The notes under the pieces are model-generated. The model saw only the letters and a list, made by a program, of their open reading frames with translations. It was not told the DNA's origin and ran no database searches. Below, in pieces: positions 23,812 through 34,025 of a stretch of 64,000 bases of DNA; the stretch's first letter is position 1; each line of letters begins with the position of its first letter. The stretch is from NCBI RefSeq assembly GCF_028769735.1, contig NC_088171.1, forward strand, positions 57,691,613 to 57,755,612, in the 5' to 3' direction. The translations under genes and the position numbers were made by a program. Source of the stretch: Zonotrichia leucophrys gambelii. Lineage: Eukaryota; Chordata; Aves; Passeriformes; Passerellidae.

Positions 23812-24330
23812 CAAAACAGTTTTGAAACATTTTAAGCAATATTAGAACCCTGATACCAATTTTTCTATACAGTTCAGTCTTTTTGACTCTTCCTCCTGAG
23901 AGTCAACTTTAAATCTCAGTATACTCAGGTGAATCACCTTGTGATGTGGATGAGTCCTTATCCAGTGCCCGGAGGTGAGTGGTGTGGACTCTGGCCCAAT
24001 GCCAGAGGGAAAAACTGGGAGTCTGGCCCAATGCCAGAATGCCAGAGGGAAAAAAATCTGATGTTGAATCTTGGTCTATTGCCAGGGGGTGAGATTGACT
24101 AACATAGTTTACACAAAACAGTCTTGAAACATTTTACTAATGTCTTCCCATACAGTTCAGTCCTTTTGACTCTTCCTTTTAAGAGTCAACTTTAAATCCT
24201 TTGGTCCTTTTATCACAGTATACTCAGGTGATTTAGTTTGTGTAGCAGATGAATCTTGTCCAGCTCTGGGGAGTGAGAGTGGTGTGGACTCTGGCCCAAT
24301 GCCAGAGGGAAAGGCTGATGTTGTTTCTGG
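23812..24330 (-). repeat. Imperfect tandem duplication of about 290 bp between pol and env of provirus A
   Basis: The segment starting TTTACACAAAACAGT near 23,812 is repeated from about 24,107. Both copies share ACAGTTCAGTC(T/C)TTTTGACTCTTCC, GAGTCAACTTTAAATC, a TATACTCAGGTGA block and TGGTGTGGACTCTGGCCCAA. A shorter echo of the TCTGGCCCAATGCCAGA unit occurs three times within it. The right copy encodes the C-terminal tail of the integrase stub; the left copy is its non-coding duplicate. Confidence 0.85.
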
Positions 24331-24541
24331 TCCCTTACCTGGGGGTGAGACTGGCCCTTTTATTCTTGTAATATGAGTCCAACCTTTTTCTTTGGTCCGC
24401 ACAGCTGAATTAGTGATCAGGAGCACCTGGAAGGGGCCTTCAAATTTAGGCATTAGTGTTCCTGTATTCCATGATTTTATCAAAACCCAGTCTCCTGGGC
24501 TAATGTTGTGAACTTTTGTCCTTGATGTAACCTTAAATCCT
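24157..24541 (-). pseudogene. Integrase C-terminal domain stub of provirus A
   Basis: On the minus strand a frame reads SPGDWVLIKSWNTG then FEGPFQVLLITNSAVRTK and GWTHITRIK. This is the SH3-like DNA-binding domain seen at the C-terminus of gammaretroviral integrases (GPFQVLL, then a W...H/TR pattern). It continues into a Pro/Ser/Thr-rich tail ending at 24,157. There is no ATG at its start, and the zinc-binding and DDE catalytic domains that should precede it are missing. The preceding pol frame stops only about 80 bp away, so the gap is a deletion of roughly 300 codons, with a frame change at the join. It cannot act as an integrase. Confidence 0.85.
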
Positions 24542-24561
24542 TTATAGCTTCTAATTCTTCT

Positions 24562-26943
24562 TCACTGAAATACAGGTTCTTCCCTTTTTTCCCCTTCTTC
24601 GGGTGTCATTTTTGCCTTTAAAATTTTTACTGGATCTCCTGGTTCTAAAGCTGCTTCTTTGGCTATCTGATCAGCCAGTCGGTTTCCTCTAACTTCAAAA
24701 CTGTCTCCTCTCTGGTGCCTTTTTATATGGACCACTGCTATTTCTGTAGGTTTCTGTAGAGCTTCTAATACTGATCTAACTAGGTTCTCATGGGCTAAGC
24801 TTTTTCCCTTTGAACTTAAATATCCACGTTCTTCCCATATTTTCCCAAATGTGTGAACCGTCCCATACGCATATTGGGAATCCGTATAAATAGTTCCCCG
24901 GTCCCCCTCCAGTAAATCCAGTCCCCTTTTCAGGGCATAGATTTCACAACTTTGGGCTGACCAGTTTGGGGATAGTTTCCCTTTTTCTGCAATTTGTAAT
25001 GTTTCTCCATCTATAATGGCATAACCTGAAGCTCTTTTTCCATTTACTACCCTTGAAGAGCCATCTATGAATAAGCTTTTTCCAGTTGCTAGAGGCTGAT
25101 CTTCCAAATCTTCTCTTACTTTTGTTTGGAGATAAACCAATTCAAGACAATCATGTTCTAAATTCTCTATAGGCTCTCCCATTAGGAATTGTGCTGGATT
25201 GAGGGCATTTGATGTGATAAATTCTAAGTCCTCTGTGTTCATTAGTATTATCTCATATTCTAATATTCTAGCATCGGTTAACCACTGCTGAGTCCTCTGT
25301 CTCAGTACTGCCTTAAGATCATGAGGAGTATGCACTTTAATTTTTCCTTGTAAGGTCAATTTTTGAGTCTCCTCTATCAGGATTGCGGTTGCTGCTACTG
25401 CTTGTATACAAACTGGCCAGCCTCTAGCCACTGGATCTAACAATTTGGATATGTATGCCACAGGTTTCCTGCACCCTCCCCACTCTTGAGTTAATACTCC
25501 ATAGGCTATACCTCCTTCGGCACTCACAAACAGGTCAAAGCCCTTCCTGAGGTCTGGTAAGCTTAGGACCGGGGCAGAAGACAGTTTGTTTTTTAAGTTT
25601 TCCAATTGTTGATCATCTTCAGCTGTCCAAATTAGGGGTTCTGGATCCACTAGCTTATTGTACAGAAATTTCACACTCTGTGTATATTGATCTAACCGTA
25701 ACTTACAATACCCAAACAAGCCCAGGAGTTTTCTCACATCTTTTTTTGTTTTCGGGGCTGGGAGAGCTAAAATACCTGAAATTCTGTCAGGGCTTAGTTT
25801 CTTATACCCTCCCCCTATTATGTGCCCCAAGTATGTTACTTCTGATTGCACAAATTGTAGTTTCCCTTGGGAAACTTTTAGTCCTTTCTCCCCCAGAAAA
25901 TTCAAAAGCTTAATACTAGTTTGTCTGACCTGATCTTTTTCTTTTCCTAATACCATCAGGTCATCAACATACTGCAGGATCTGCACTTCTTTTTCAGGGA
26001 CAAATTGTTCCAACAAACTCTCTAAAGCTTGTCCAAAGAGATTGGGGGATTCGGTGAACCCCTGTGGTAATCGGGTCCACCTTAGCTGTTGTCTCCTCTT
26101 GGTACTCGGGTCCTCCCATTCAAAGGCAAACCAATCCCTACATTCTGTTGCCAGAGGACACGCCCAGAAAGCATCCTTCAAATCTATAACAGTGAACCAA
26201 GCATGTTCTCTTGGAAATCTGCTTAGGAGATTATACCGGTTGGGCACAACTGGATGTCTTGCAATGGTTCTTTTGTTGACTTCCCTTAAATCTTGTACCA
26301 GCCTATATTTCCCTTCAGCTTGCTTAACTGCCAGTATAGGGGTATTATGTGGTGACATGCAGGGTTCTAAAATTCCCTCTTGCAACAGTTGTTCAATAAC
26401 TATAGCAAGCCCCTTCTTTCTGTCTGGGGAAATCGGATACTGTTTAACCCGTATGGGTGAGGCATCATCCTGCATTTTTATTGTTATCGGTGGAATGTCT
26501 AATAAGCCTCTCTTTCCCTCCTCAGCCCATACCTCAGGATTTATCTCTGCAACATCTCCTTGAGATAACTTCATCACTTGTACTACCATCCTCCCTTCCC
26601 TTGGGACAATCCCAACCCCCAAATGAACTTGCAGATCCTGTCCTAACAAACTTTTTTCTAAGTTAGGCAGATAAAGAAAATTAGCTTTACATTGCCTTGA
26701 GTTCCCAATTATTTTCACTTCTTCAATCACTGATGCTCTAAATGGTCTCCCCTCCGCTCCCAATACTTCACAACATTTTCTCCCAATTTCCATACCTTTT
26801 GGTATTTTGTTGAGACAGGACTTATCTGCCCCTGTATCAACCAAAAATTCAAATTCCTCATTTAGGGGTCCCACTTCAAAGTTTACCAAGGGCTCTTCTA
26901 GATGTTGCATCGGGTCCCCTATATTAGAAAGCCCCTGGCACCC
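24562..26943 (-). CDS. pol: Provirus A pol: protease, reverse transcriptase, RNase H (open, integrase lacking)
   Basis: The frame runs without interruption from the gag UAG (26,944-26,946) to a stop at 24,562; from the first ATG (26,910) it is 782 codons. In residues from that ATG: the protease active site LVDTGADKS lies near 24-32, the RT has VIDLKDAFWACPL near 233, LPQGFTESPNLFGQ near 270 and the catalytic QYVDDLMVLG near 302. The RNase H shows FIDGSS, SCEIYALKRG, IYTDSQYAYG and NRLADQIAKEA, i.e. all four acidic catalytic positions. Catalytic residues all look intact. Expression in this family is as a Gag-Pol fusion by stop readthrough. It ends in EEPVFQ at the edge of the integrase deletion. 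It could supply RT but not integration. Confidence 0.93.
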   Translation of the reverse strand, partial: GCQGLSNIGDPMQHLEEPLVNFEVGPLNEEFEFLVDTGADKSCLNKIPKGMEIGRKCCEVLGAEGRPFRASVIEEVKIIGNSRQCKANFLYLPNLEKSLLGQDLQVHLGVGIVPREGRMVVQVMKLSQGDVAEINPEVWAEEGKRGLLDIPPITIKMQDDASPIRVKQYPISPDRKKGLAIVIEQLLQEGILEPCMSPHNTPILAVKQAEGKYRLVQDLREVNKRTIARHPVVPNRYNLLSRFPREHAWFTVIDLKDAFWACPLATECRDWFAFEWEDPSTKRRQQLRWTRLPQGFTESPNLFGQALESLLEQFVPEKEVQILQYVDDLMVLGKEKDQVRQTSIKLLNFLGEKGLKVSQGKLQFVQSEVTYLGHIIGGGYKKLSPDRISGILALPAPKTKKDVRKLLGLFGYCKLRLDQYTQSVKFLYNKLVDPEPLIWTAEDDQQLENLKNKLSSAPVLSLPDLRKGFDLFVSAEGGIAYGVLTQEWGGCRKPVAYISKLLDPVARGWPVCIQAVAATAILIEETQKLTLQGKIKVHTPHDLKAVLRQRTQQWLTDARILEYEIILMNTEDLEFITSNALNPAQFLMGEPIENLEHDCLELVYLQTKVREDLEDQPLATGKSLFIDGSSRVVNGKRASGYAIIDGETLQIAEKGKLSPNWSAQSCEIYALKRGLDLLEGDRGTIYTDSQYAYGTVHTFGKIWEERGYLSSKGKSLAHENLVRSVLEALQKPTEIAVVHIKRHQRGDSFEVRGNRLADQIAKEAALEPGDPVKILKAKMTPEEGEKREEPVFQ

Positions 26944-26946
26944 CTA
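26944..26946 (-). promoter_or_regulatory. Gag-pol UAG with readthrough-type context
   Basis: The UAG lies in the same frame as the zinc knuckle upstream and the protease downstream. Its context is GAGGACTAGGGGTGCCAGGGG. An Asp codon before and a G-rich start after the stop are what gammaretroviral readthrough sites show. A pseudoknot would be expected about 8 nt downstream; I did not fold it. Confidence 0.8.
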
Positions 26947-27165
26947 GTCCTCCCCCTTAAGAATCCTTCCTAAATTATCTTGTTCCCTGGCTATTGCCTC
27001 ATTGAGACTGAGCTTTCTACAAAACCTCCTGATGTGTCCTGCCTCCCCACAGTAATAACACTGTTGTCCTCTCAAAGGGACTTGAGGTGTCTCAATCCTT
27101 TGTGCACCTGCCAGTACTGGCCTGTCTCTGCCTCCTCCTGGTGGTGGACCCGCCCCCCTGCACTT
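26947..27165 (-). pseudogene. Provirus A gag 3' part: nucleocapsid with one zinc knuckle
   Basis: Plus coordinates 27,019-27,060 encode CYYCGEAGHIRRFC on the minus strand, a single canonical CCHC knuckle as in gammaretroviral nucleocapsid. A basic tail (RKLSLNEAIAREQ) follows, then GED and the UAG. The frame differs from that of the capsid ORF upstream. The shift lies near a run of six G (minus strand) around 27,158-27,163, where one base gained or lost would explain it. The knuckle itself is intact. Confidence 0.85.
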
Positions 27166-28250
27166 TCCCTAGCTACAGCGACCATGATCTTAGCCTTGGC
27201 CTTTGCTTTTTCTTCCTCCCTCCTTAAATACACCTTCAGTGCCTCTCTTAATAACTCATTAATGTCCTTCGCTTGCCACTCTTCCATCTTTTCCAGTTTC
27301 CTCCTTATATCAGGCCAAGATTTGGTAACAAATTGGACTTTTAGTAGCATTTGACCTTCTAGGGTGTCTGGGTCTATTTTAGAGTACAACTGGAAGTTCC
27401 GCTTTAGGCGATTAAGCCAGGCAGCAGGAGCTTCATCTTTCTCCTGTGTGCCCTCAAATGCCAATTGGGTATTAGTTCCTTTTGGAACTGACTCTTTGAT
27501 TCCCCGTATTATCAAACACCTATATTCCATCATGGCCTTCCTCCCCTCCTCCTGGTTAGGGTTCCAGCTGGGATCCGTTAGTGGCAATTTCTGTTTGCCT
27601 GGTGGCACCTGGGGTCCTGGATGGTTATCTTTCTCCCAAATTCTTATGCCAGCCACCCCAATCATCTGGACCTCTTCTGGAGAAAATAATATACTCAGGA
27701 TGGAATTCATCTCCCCCCAAGTGTAGATATTTGGACCTAGAAATTGATCCACTTGGTTGGCTATGCCCACTGGGTCCTCAACTAAATGTCCCAACTCTTT
27801 CTTGAATCCTCTCACCTCCGTAGCAGTTAGAGGAGCATTCACAAAGCCAACACCTTCTGCTATTCCTCCCATAGGAACCTCTCTGAGGGGAAAGAGTCTC
27901 TCTGCCTTGGAGGTCTTGGATCTGGTGCTACAGTATGGCCCATCTTCAGATGCCAAACTACTTTGAGGGATATCTGGGTTACCCTGAACTTTCTGCCCAT
28001 CAGCAGGTGTATTTGCTGATAGCTGTTTATTGGGCGAGGAGGCATTTGTGTCCCAACTAGGAGGAGGTAAAGGGACAGCAATAGGAGGGGGAGAAGAGCC
28101 TGAGTGAATATTGAGTGCAGCTGGAGAAGGGGTGGAGAATGCAGCAGGTGGAGTAGGCACTTGTGGTGGTGCAGAAGGGACTGGAGGTGATACTGGGTTT
28201 ATCATAGCGGAAGCTGAAGAGGTAGAAGGAGGAGTCTGAGCAGGTTGCAT
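27072..28250 (-). pseudogene. gag: Provirus A gag middle part: proline-rich region and capsid
   Basis: A 392-codon frame. Residues 1 to about 110 are Pro/Ser/Ala-rich, like the p12-type spacer. Capsid starts near FPLREVPMGG (about 121) and includes PLTATEVRGFKKELGHLVEDP. In the C-terminal domain, an AFEGTQEKDEAPAAWLNRLK block replaces the major-homology-like region of gamma capsids. A charged RREEEKAKAKAK helix precedes the nucleocapsid. The frame runs off into out-of-frame residues after about 360, so the true continuation is the nucleocapsid frame. It is separated by a frameshift from the matrix frame upstream (overlap around 28,202-28,250). Confidence 0.88.
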
Positions 28251-28735
28251 GGGATGGCAGCCGGGAGAAGAACCGGACCTGCCACTTGAGGTGCTTGAAG
28301 AAGAAGATTATAAGGTGGAGGGGCAGAAGGAGGCAGATAATCCAGGGGATCCCATCTTTTACTAGTCTTATCATCCCCTCCTTCATTCCCCTCTTTCTTC
28401 CTCTGTACCTTACAAATTCGCACCCCTTCATCCCCAACAGCGCTCTTTAACCAGCAGGCTACATACAATAATTGCTCAGGATCAGTATCTCCTCGAGCTG
28501 TCAGATAATTATTTAATTGTTGGCACATCCACTTATCCTTTGTCCCACACCAAGGCCATCCTCCTTGTAACTCTAATTCTGGCCACACTTCCATACAATA
28601 ATGGATCATTTTCACTTTATCTAATTCCTCCGTGGCCTCTATAGAATCCCATTTTACTAACAGTTCTCCTAAGGGACTATTGGGAGGTATGTCCCTCAGC
28701 CTCTTACCGGTCTTTTTACTATTACACCCTCCCAT
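28202..28735 (-). pseudogene. gag: Provirus A gag 5' part: matrix with myristoylation start and PPPY late motif
   Basis: I take the ATG at 28,735 (MGGCNSKK) because Gly2 and the basic cluster fit an N-myristoylated matrix. The frame is open a little further upstream but only with TTG. Matrix shows the class I pattern YCMEVWPELELQGGWP near 46-61. Near residues 131-143 is LDYLPPSAPPPYN, with a PPxY late-budding motif that would recruit NEDD4-type ubiquitin ligases. After about residue 150 the frame shifts into Leu/Pro-rich out-of-frame sequence. Gag is thus split over three frames and not producible as one protein without frameshifting. Confidence 0.87.
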
Positions 28736-29632
28736 TTTACAGGTCTGAACAGTAAAAAATCCCAAAGGTGTCGTTACTGACCGATAATTTCAAAAAGAAC
28801 CTTCTTTGAGGAGCTTCAGCCTCCTCCACTGAAACTTCAAATTTCTGCCTGATGCTCAGGACTTTATACTGAAACAACTGCCCAATCTCTTGATTGCCCA
28901 ACTTTCCCCACGTCAGGTCTTACATCTATCGGGACTTGAACACACAAAACCTCGGCCTAAGAATCCGGGTCGTGCCTGACTCCCTCAGTCAGGAAAAACA
29001 ACTGCCTGATTTTTAGTTTGCCTAACCCGCCAATTTTTAGGCTTCACCATATCAGGACTTAAAAGCAAACCACAGCCTCCTTCGCTGGGGTTTGTGCCTG
29101 GCTCCTGTGCCAGGACTTACTTTTGCCTGCAGGGCTTGTGAGCTACCCGAATCCTTCTCGGGACTGACAAAATCTTACACAAATCCTTCTCGAGACTTAC
29201 AAATGCTACCCGAATCCTTCTCGGGACTGACAAATCTGCCTGACTTCCCTCTATCAGGGCCTATTTTGGGTGTGTGCCACTCATACAAATATTCCTTCCG
29301 CACGCCCGGAGGTGGGGGGCCCTTTATTCCCCCTTGGGAGACTCACTCGCTCTTATTCCAAGTTCCGCCCCCTGTTCCCGGCCAGCTTTATCGTGAAAGC
29401 ACGGAACCGCAGTACTGAGAGGTCCGCTCTCACTTTGAAGGTCCGGCTGCCGGCCTTCATCTCATTCACACACACATGCGCACGTCTCCCGCTCCTGTCA
29501 CCAGCTTTCTCACCAATCCGGTGCTCCGGTGCTCCTCTGTGTCGCTGTCCCTGAGCCGATCCCTCTGGTCCAGGTAGCCAGCTGTCCTGGAGGTCCAAGA
29601 TGGCCAGTCCTGAGTCCTCTCTCGGCGTGACT
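28736..29632 (-). other. Provirus A leader with a series of short hairpins
   Basis: About 900 nt lie between the PBS and the gag ATG. They contain at least six short perfect or near-perfect inverted repeats: 28,847-28,860; 28,975-28,993; 29,097-29,114; 29,146-29,162; 29,209-29,225; 29,239-29,258. Several are followed on the plus strand by GGACT(T/G). The units at 29,146 and 29,209 are identical (CCCGAATCCTTCTCGGG). A candidate splice donor (minus ATTG/GTGAGAAAG) has its GT at 29,513-29,512. This is where packaging and dimerisation signals are expected. Confidence 0.75.
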
Positions 29633-29652
29633 ATTCCGGACGAGCGCCCCCA
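29633..29652 (-). other. Provirus A primer-binding site, tRNA-Pro-like
   Basis: The minus strand reads TGGGGGCGCTCGTCCGGAAT, two bases after the 5' LTR end. It matches the proline-tRNA PBS of gammaretroviruses apart from a 2-nt insertion and one mismatch. The bases next to the LTR fit a tRNA 3' CCA. Confidence 0.8.
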
Positions 29653-29654
29653 GC

Positions 29655-30328
29655 TGAAGTAAACAGGGCCAGGAGACTTCTTCTCCTTTTTAATGCCTTT
29701 ATTAAAAGTGATCAGCTCAGGATTGGGCGGCTCGGCAGGGCTGCAGTCCCCGTCGCGTCTCCCAGGGTGACTCAGAGGAGGAGGATATGCGCAGCTCTGT
29801 CCACTAGGGGCAGAGCTCGGGGATCCGGTCCTCGTGGGAGCCTTTAGGGCGTGATGTCCCCCATCAGATGTTGCTTTGTCAGTGCGGTCCCCCTCAGTCT
29901 CGGCGCTGGGGACGACTCCCATGGTCAGGGCAAGAGGGACTCCGCATCTCTGCAGGCTCAGCACTTGGCTCCTCATGTCCAGACATCATTTTAGTCTCTC
30001 AATTCTCATGTGGCTCGTTGTTTTTGGGGTTTTCTCTGTGGGTTTCGAGTCGTGGTCTCACAGAGCATTCTGGTCTTTGGAGTCTCTTTGCATAACCCCC
30101 CCCCACCCTCTCAGGTGTCTTCCCTATGTTGGAAGAGCGCACTGCCTCTGGGAAGGGCCATCACTCCACCCAGCCAGGCCTTTTACTAACACAAAAGAGG
30201 AGATAAGCTCTAACGACCCGTGATTACCATGACAAAACACTAAGAACTCTGGCAGAGACAGAGACCTGGCTGCATCCCTGTAACTCTTTCTCACAAAAAA
30301 AATATTAACTGAATTTTTGTTCATAACA
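29655..30328 (-). repeat. Provirus A 5' LTR
   Basis: 674 bp, TGTTATGAAC...ACTTCA on the minus strand, with AATAAA at plus 29,698-29,703. I could not place a convincing TATA box. It drives minus-strand transcription of the provirus if active. Flanked on the outside by TAAAT at 30,329-30,333. Confidence 0.95.
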
Positions 30329-31439
30329 TAAATGAAGCCAGCTTATGATGCACTGTTAGACAGCTGCAAGCAAGGGTAGTTTTTTGATGTGCACAGTGCA
30401 GCTATATTTTCACTAAGCAGAGTAAATTCTCCCCTGGTGCAACTCTCTACTACTGCTGTTTGGGTGAAGTGGAATAATGACTATGCATCTAACACACACT
30501 GGTCCACAGCGTGTGAGTACAGACAAAATTAAAGACATGCCTGTAACCAGGATATTTGATCATTTTTTCAGTGTTACTAATCATTCTGACTATGAAATCC
30601 AATTATCTTCTGGGCTTCATCATGGACTTGCAGCATCAGCACAAGCACTCCTTGAAAGGCTCAGTAAGAAATATTATGTAGTAACTGCACCATTTTTCTC
30701 CTTAATTTAACCACAGATTACAGACATCTTCTATGAGAGAGCCATAGAAATTGTAGGGATGTTGCTCAGATTACAGTTCTCTGCTACAGTTTTTTAGATG
30801 TGAGAAAACTGGAAAAGTTCCACTCATGCATCTGCATTTACACCCTGTATCTATCTTCACGGATGAGAGGAGTCAGTGAACAGTAATTTCAATTATTTCA
30901 GCTCACTGTTTAGAAAGCTCACTATTTCTCTATTCCTTTCAAGAGAACCAATAGGGCACAGGTAAGGAAAAAAAATGTCTATGCTAACCACGAGCAATTT
31001 TTTATATTTGTAATGTCATACTTAATACAAAGCACCTCAAAATATTTGCAAAATCAAATTAAAATATTTACTCTGAACCATATAGATGGCAAATATAAAC
31101 ATTAGTAGGGAGCAATCCAACCTAAAAAACCTTTGACTAAATATCAGCATTTCAAGTTTCCCGCAGATTTCCATAATTGTCATTTAGATACCATTACTGT
31201 AAAGCCATTAGAAATAGTAAATGATAAAAAAAAACAATATCCTTATGTAAGGATATTCAAACTTCCCAATCTCAAGTTTAAGAAGAGACTGTTCTTAATA
31301 CATGAGAGTTCAAAGATGTGGTTATAAAGGTACAATTGGGAGCAGGTGTTGAGTTTCTTCATTTCAGCATCACTGTACTAAGATACTTATGAAGATTTCT
31401 CTTTATAATCCAAATCCATTATCATTTCTGGATATTCTC

Positions 31440-31510
31440 ATAGGAAAAAAACAAACAAACAAAACAAAACAAAAAAACCACAACACCCAGCCAAAAAAAA
31501 AAAAAAACCA
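31440..31510. repeat. (AAAC)n / A-rich tract
   Basis: CAAACAAACAAAACAAAAC units followed by an A run. Simple repeat. Confidence 0.85.
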
Positions 31511-33879
31511 AAAACAAACACTTAAATCCACCCAAACATCCCAACCCACAAAACCTGCAAAATAACGCAAACAACTGCGCCACAAAATCCTTACCAGACA
31601 AAGCAAAATAGCTTGTCTAGGGAACACCCATTAGCAGGAGATTTGAGTTGATTTCATCTAAGCCTTAGGACACTAGAACCACAACATGCTTTTTCAACGC
31701 TGACTAGGCAAGGAATATGCAAGTTCATCATTGGTTTCTAATTGCACAAAAGAATACAATCATTTTACAACGACATTATGTACAAATTTTGCTAGCAATT
31801 AATTAACAATGTGTTATTTTAGATAACTGTAAAATTTATTCATAAATGAGATGTACTGATGTTTTAAAGGAAAGAAATGTCTATGTCAGAGTATGCTGAT
31901 TAGTACAGGATAGAGATTCGTGATACAGCAGGAAAGGGTGATATACTGTCTCACTCACAATTCTTCATGTTTCCCTCTGGAGACTTCTAAGTTTAATGCT
32001 GAGTAGCAGGAAAGAGGTATAGTGAGCTATCACTGGGGCCATGGTAGGGATGTAGCGGTACAATTCCCAGGAGAGGAGCACCAAGAGGTCAGCATTCTCC
32101 CTGGTAGGTTTCTACACCCCTTTCAGATACTCTTCATTGCCCACATTCACCAAAATTACCTCTATAATTTCCTGCATTTTAGAAACAAAGTAGCACCATT
32201 CAATTTAAACAGAATGGCTTCAACTTTAGAAGAAAACAAAGATGAACAACCTACAATTTCCACTGTTCAAAAGAACCATCTTCTCCAAGGATACTGACGG
32301 ACACAATATGCTCCTTCTTTTCTGAGAAGCAAAAAGTGTACATAACACTGTGCAAGCACTCTGTGTAATCTTGACAGCATGAAGGAAAGTTCAAAATCAG
32401 AGAATTCGTTTTATATGCTCAAGCAGGTCTCAGGCACTGTACAAATGCGCCATCTGCTGGGCAGAAATTTTCAGCTATCAGCAAAAACATCAGAGGAGCC
32501 TGGGCATTTTGGGAAACATTCAACTACCACTGCTTAAAAAAGAGTTGAAAGGGCTGGGAGGTAAGGGAATACCAGTTAACCAGCCTGACTCCACCATGGA
32601 GAATTTCTTCATGGCGGCTTAATTCCAAAGGCCTTTAAGCAAGAAGCAATGTCTTTAAAACTATTAGGCACAATTCCAAGCACTGCCGAGCACAAATAGT
32701 AAATTAAATTAAAAAAAAAAAAATCCCAAGAAAGAGCTCAATTTCAATCCCAACCACTCTCCCAACTGTTCTCTAAACAATAATAAAGGCAGATGCTCCC
32801 AAGGAAATGAGCCAAAATAAACTTGAGCACAGTGGTAATATTATGGCAATTGGGACTGTCAAGAGTTCTGAAATTAACTTTGCTTTTGCTTCTGTCATCA
32901 CCTTGCATTGCCAGACTCCTTAAATTTTCCAGGATTTCACTGTCCTCCATTTCAGCCCACACAAAAACATAATACAGTACACATATATGAGTATATAAAA
33001 ACATAACACAGTAAACCCATTCATGATAGCTTTGATTCTACAAATCTTAGGTTAGTATTTTGGTTACATAAGGAAAATTTAATTCTGTTTAAATGCTAGG
33101 CAAAATTACTTCCACTCTCCTCACAGATCTAATTAAATGCTGCCAAAATTTTGCCCATGTTTAGAACTCGTCATGTCAGTCATTAAAAAACCAGCAGGAG
33201 GTAAGAGCAACCATTGTCTTTCCATTCTCCTGAACCACCTGGCTGTTGACACTTTACCCAGACTACCACTGAACAGACCAGCATCCAGCACTTAAATCCA
33301 TATTTTGCTTGCTTTAAAATGCACTACTTCTGAAATTCAGAGTTCCTGTGAGTTAGTATAATTTCTGTAAGAGCAGATATCCTACTCAGAGATCCCCCAT
33401 ACGATCAATTCTAAGAAAAAGAAAAAGTATGTAAAACTTCATAAACTGAGCTGGATTATCAGATACAGATGTGTTCTTCTTGTCTGTGAGAATGCAGGAG
33501 AACAAGTTAATCATGTTGTCTAAGACCTCTTCTTTACAAAAAAGTTTTCTGTCTACATCACAAGTCCCTGAAACAGTAGCCCCTCTCTGTTCTCACCCTT
33601 TTTCTACAACCAAGCTGTCCAAGCTGGAAAAAAAATTCTCCATTCCTCTAGGCAACTTCGAGCTGTCACAAAATAGTTGTGTTGTCAGTGTCACATCATT
33701 AAGTATTGATGAGCATGCCGCTGATGGAGTGTCTAAAGTATAATCAGCTGCTAATTACAGCAAAGAGGTCTTTAAGTTTTGAGCATAGTTTTTAATGAGA
33801 TATTGTAATCTATGCCCACAGCAGAAATATGTATCATATACACAGTCCAGTAAACTGAAAAGGTACACATACAGACATA

Positions 33880-34025
33880 TGTATATAAATTACATAATAA
33901 TATATGCATATATATTGATATGGTAGCAAAATAATATATTAAAATGAGTTCTATTTGGCAAAGTGAAATTTATATAAAATATATATACAAATATACATAC
34001 ATATATACACATGTACATATAAATA
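33880..34025. repeat. TATA/TACA-rich microsatellite-like tract
   Basis: Mixed ATAT and ATACATAC runs over about 145 bp. A Tyr/Ile/Cys-rich ORF on the minus strand derives from it. Confidence 0.8.

Larger units (their letters stand above)
21830..30333 (-). mobile_element. Provirus A: class I (gammaretrovirus-like) ERV, two LTRs, integrase deleted
   Basis: An 8.5-kb provirus on the minus strand. The order in transcription direction is: 5' LTR (30,328-29,655), PBS, leader, gag, UAG, PR-RT-RNase H, integrase C-terminal stub, env-position ORF, polypurine tract and 3' LTR (22,509-21,835). Flanking TAAAT at 21,830-21,834 and 30,329-30,333 is a perfect 5-bp target-site duplication, and both LTRs keep TG...CA ends. 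The two LTRs differ at roughly 2-3 % by eye, a moderate age. Zinc-knuckle count, gag-stop-pol layout, RT sequence and PBS all place it with gamma-like viruses. The integrase zinc-binding and catalytic domains are absent, so it is defective as it stands. Confidence 0.95.

Noticed and set aside
26042..27726. Plus-strand ORFs of 120-173 codons opposite provirus A gag-pol
   Set aside because: Antisense shadows of real minus-strand gag and pol frames; no motifs of their own.
28847..29258. Hairpin series as a CRISPR array
   Set aside because: Stems differ in sequence, spacing is irregular, and the location is a retroviral leader in a vertebrate genome.
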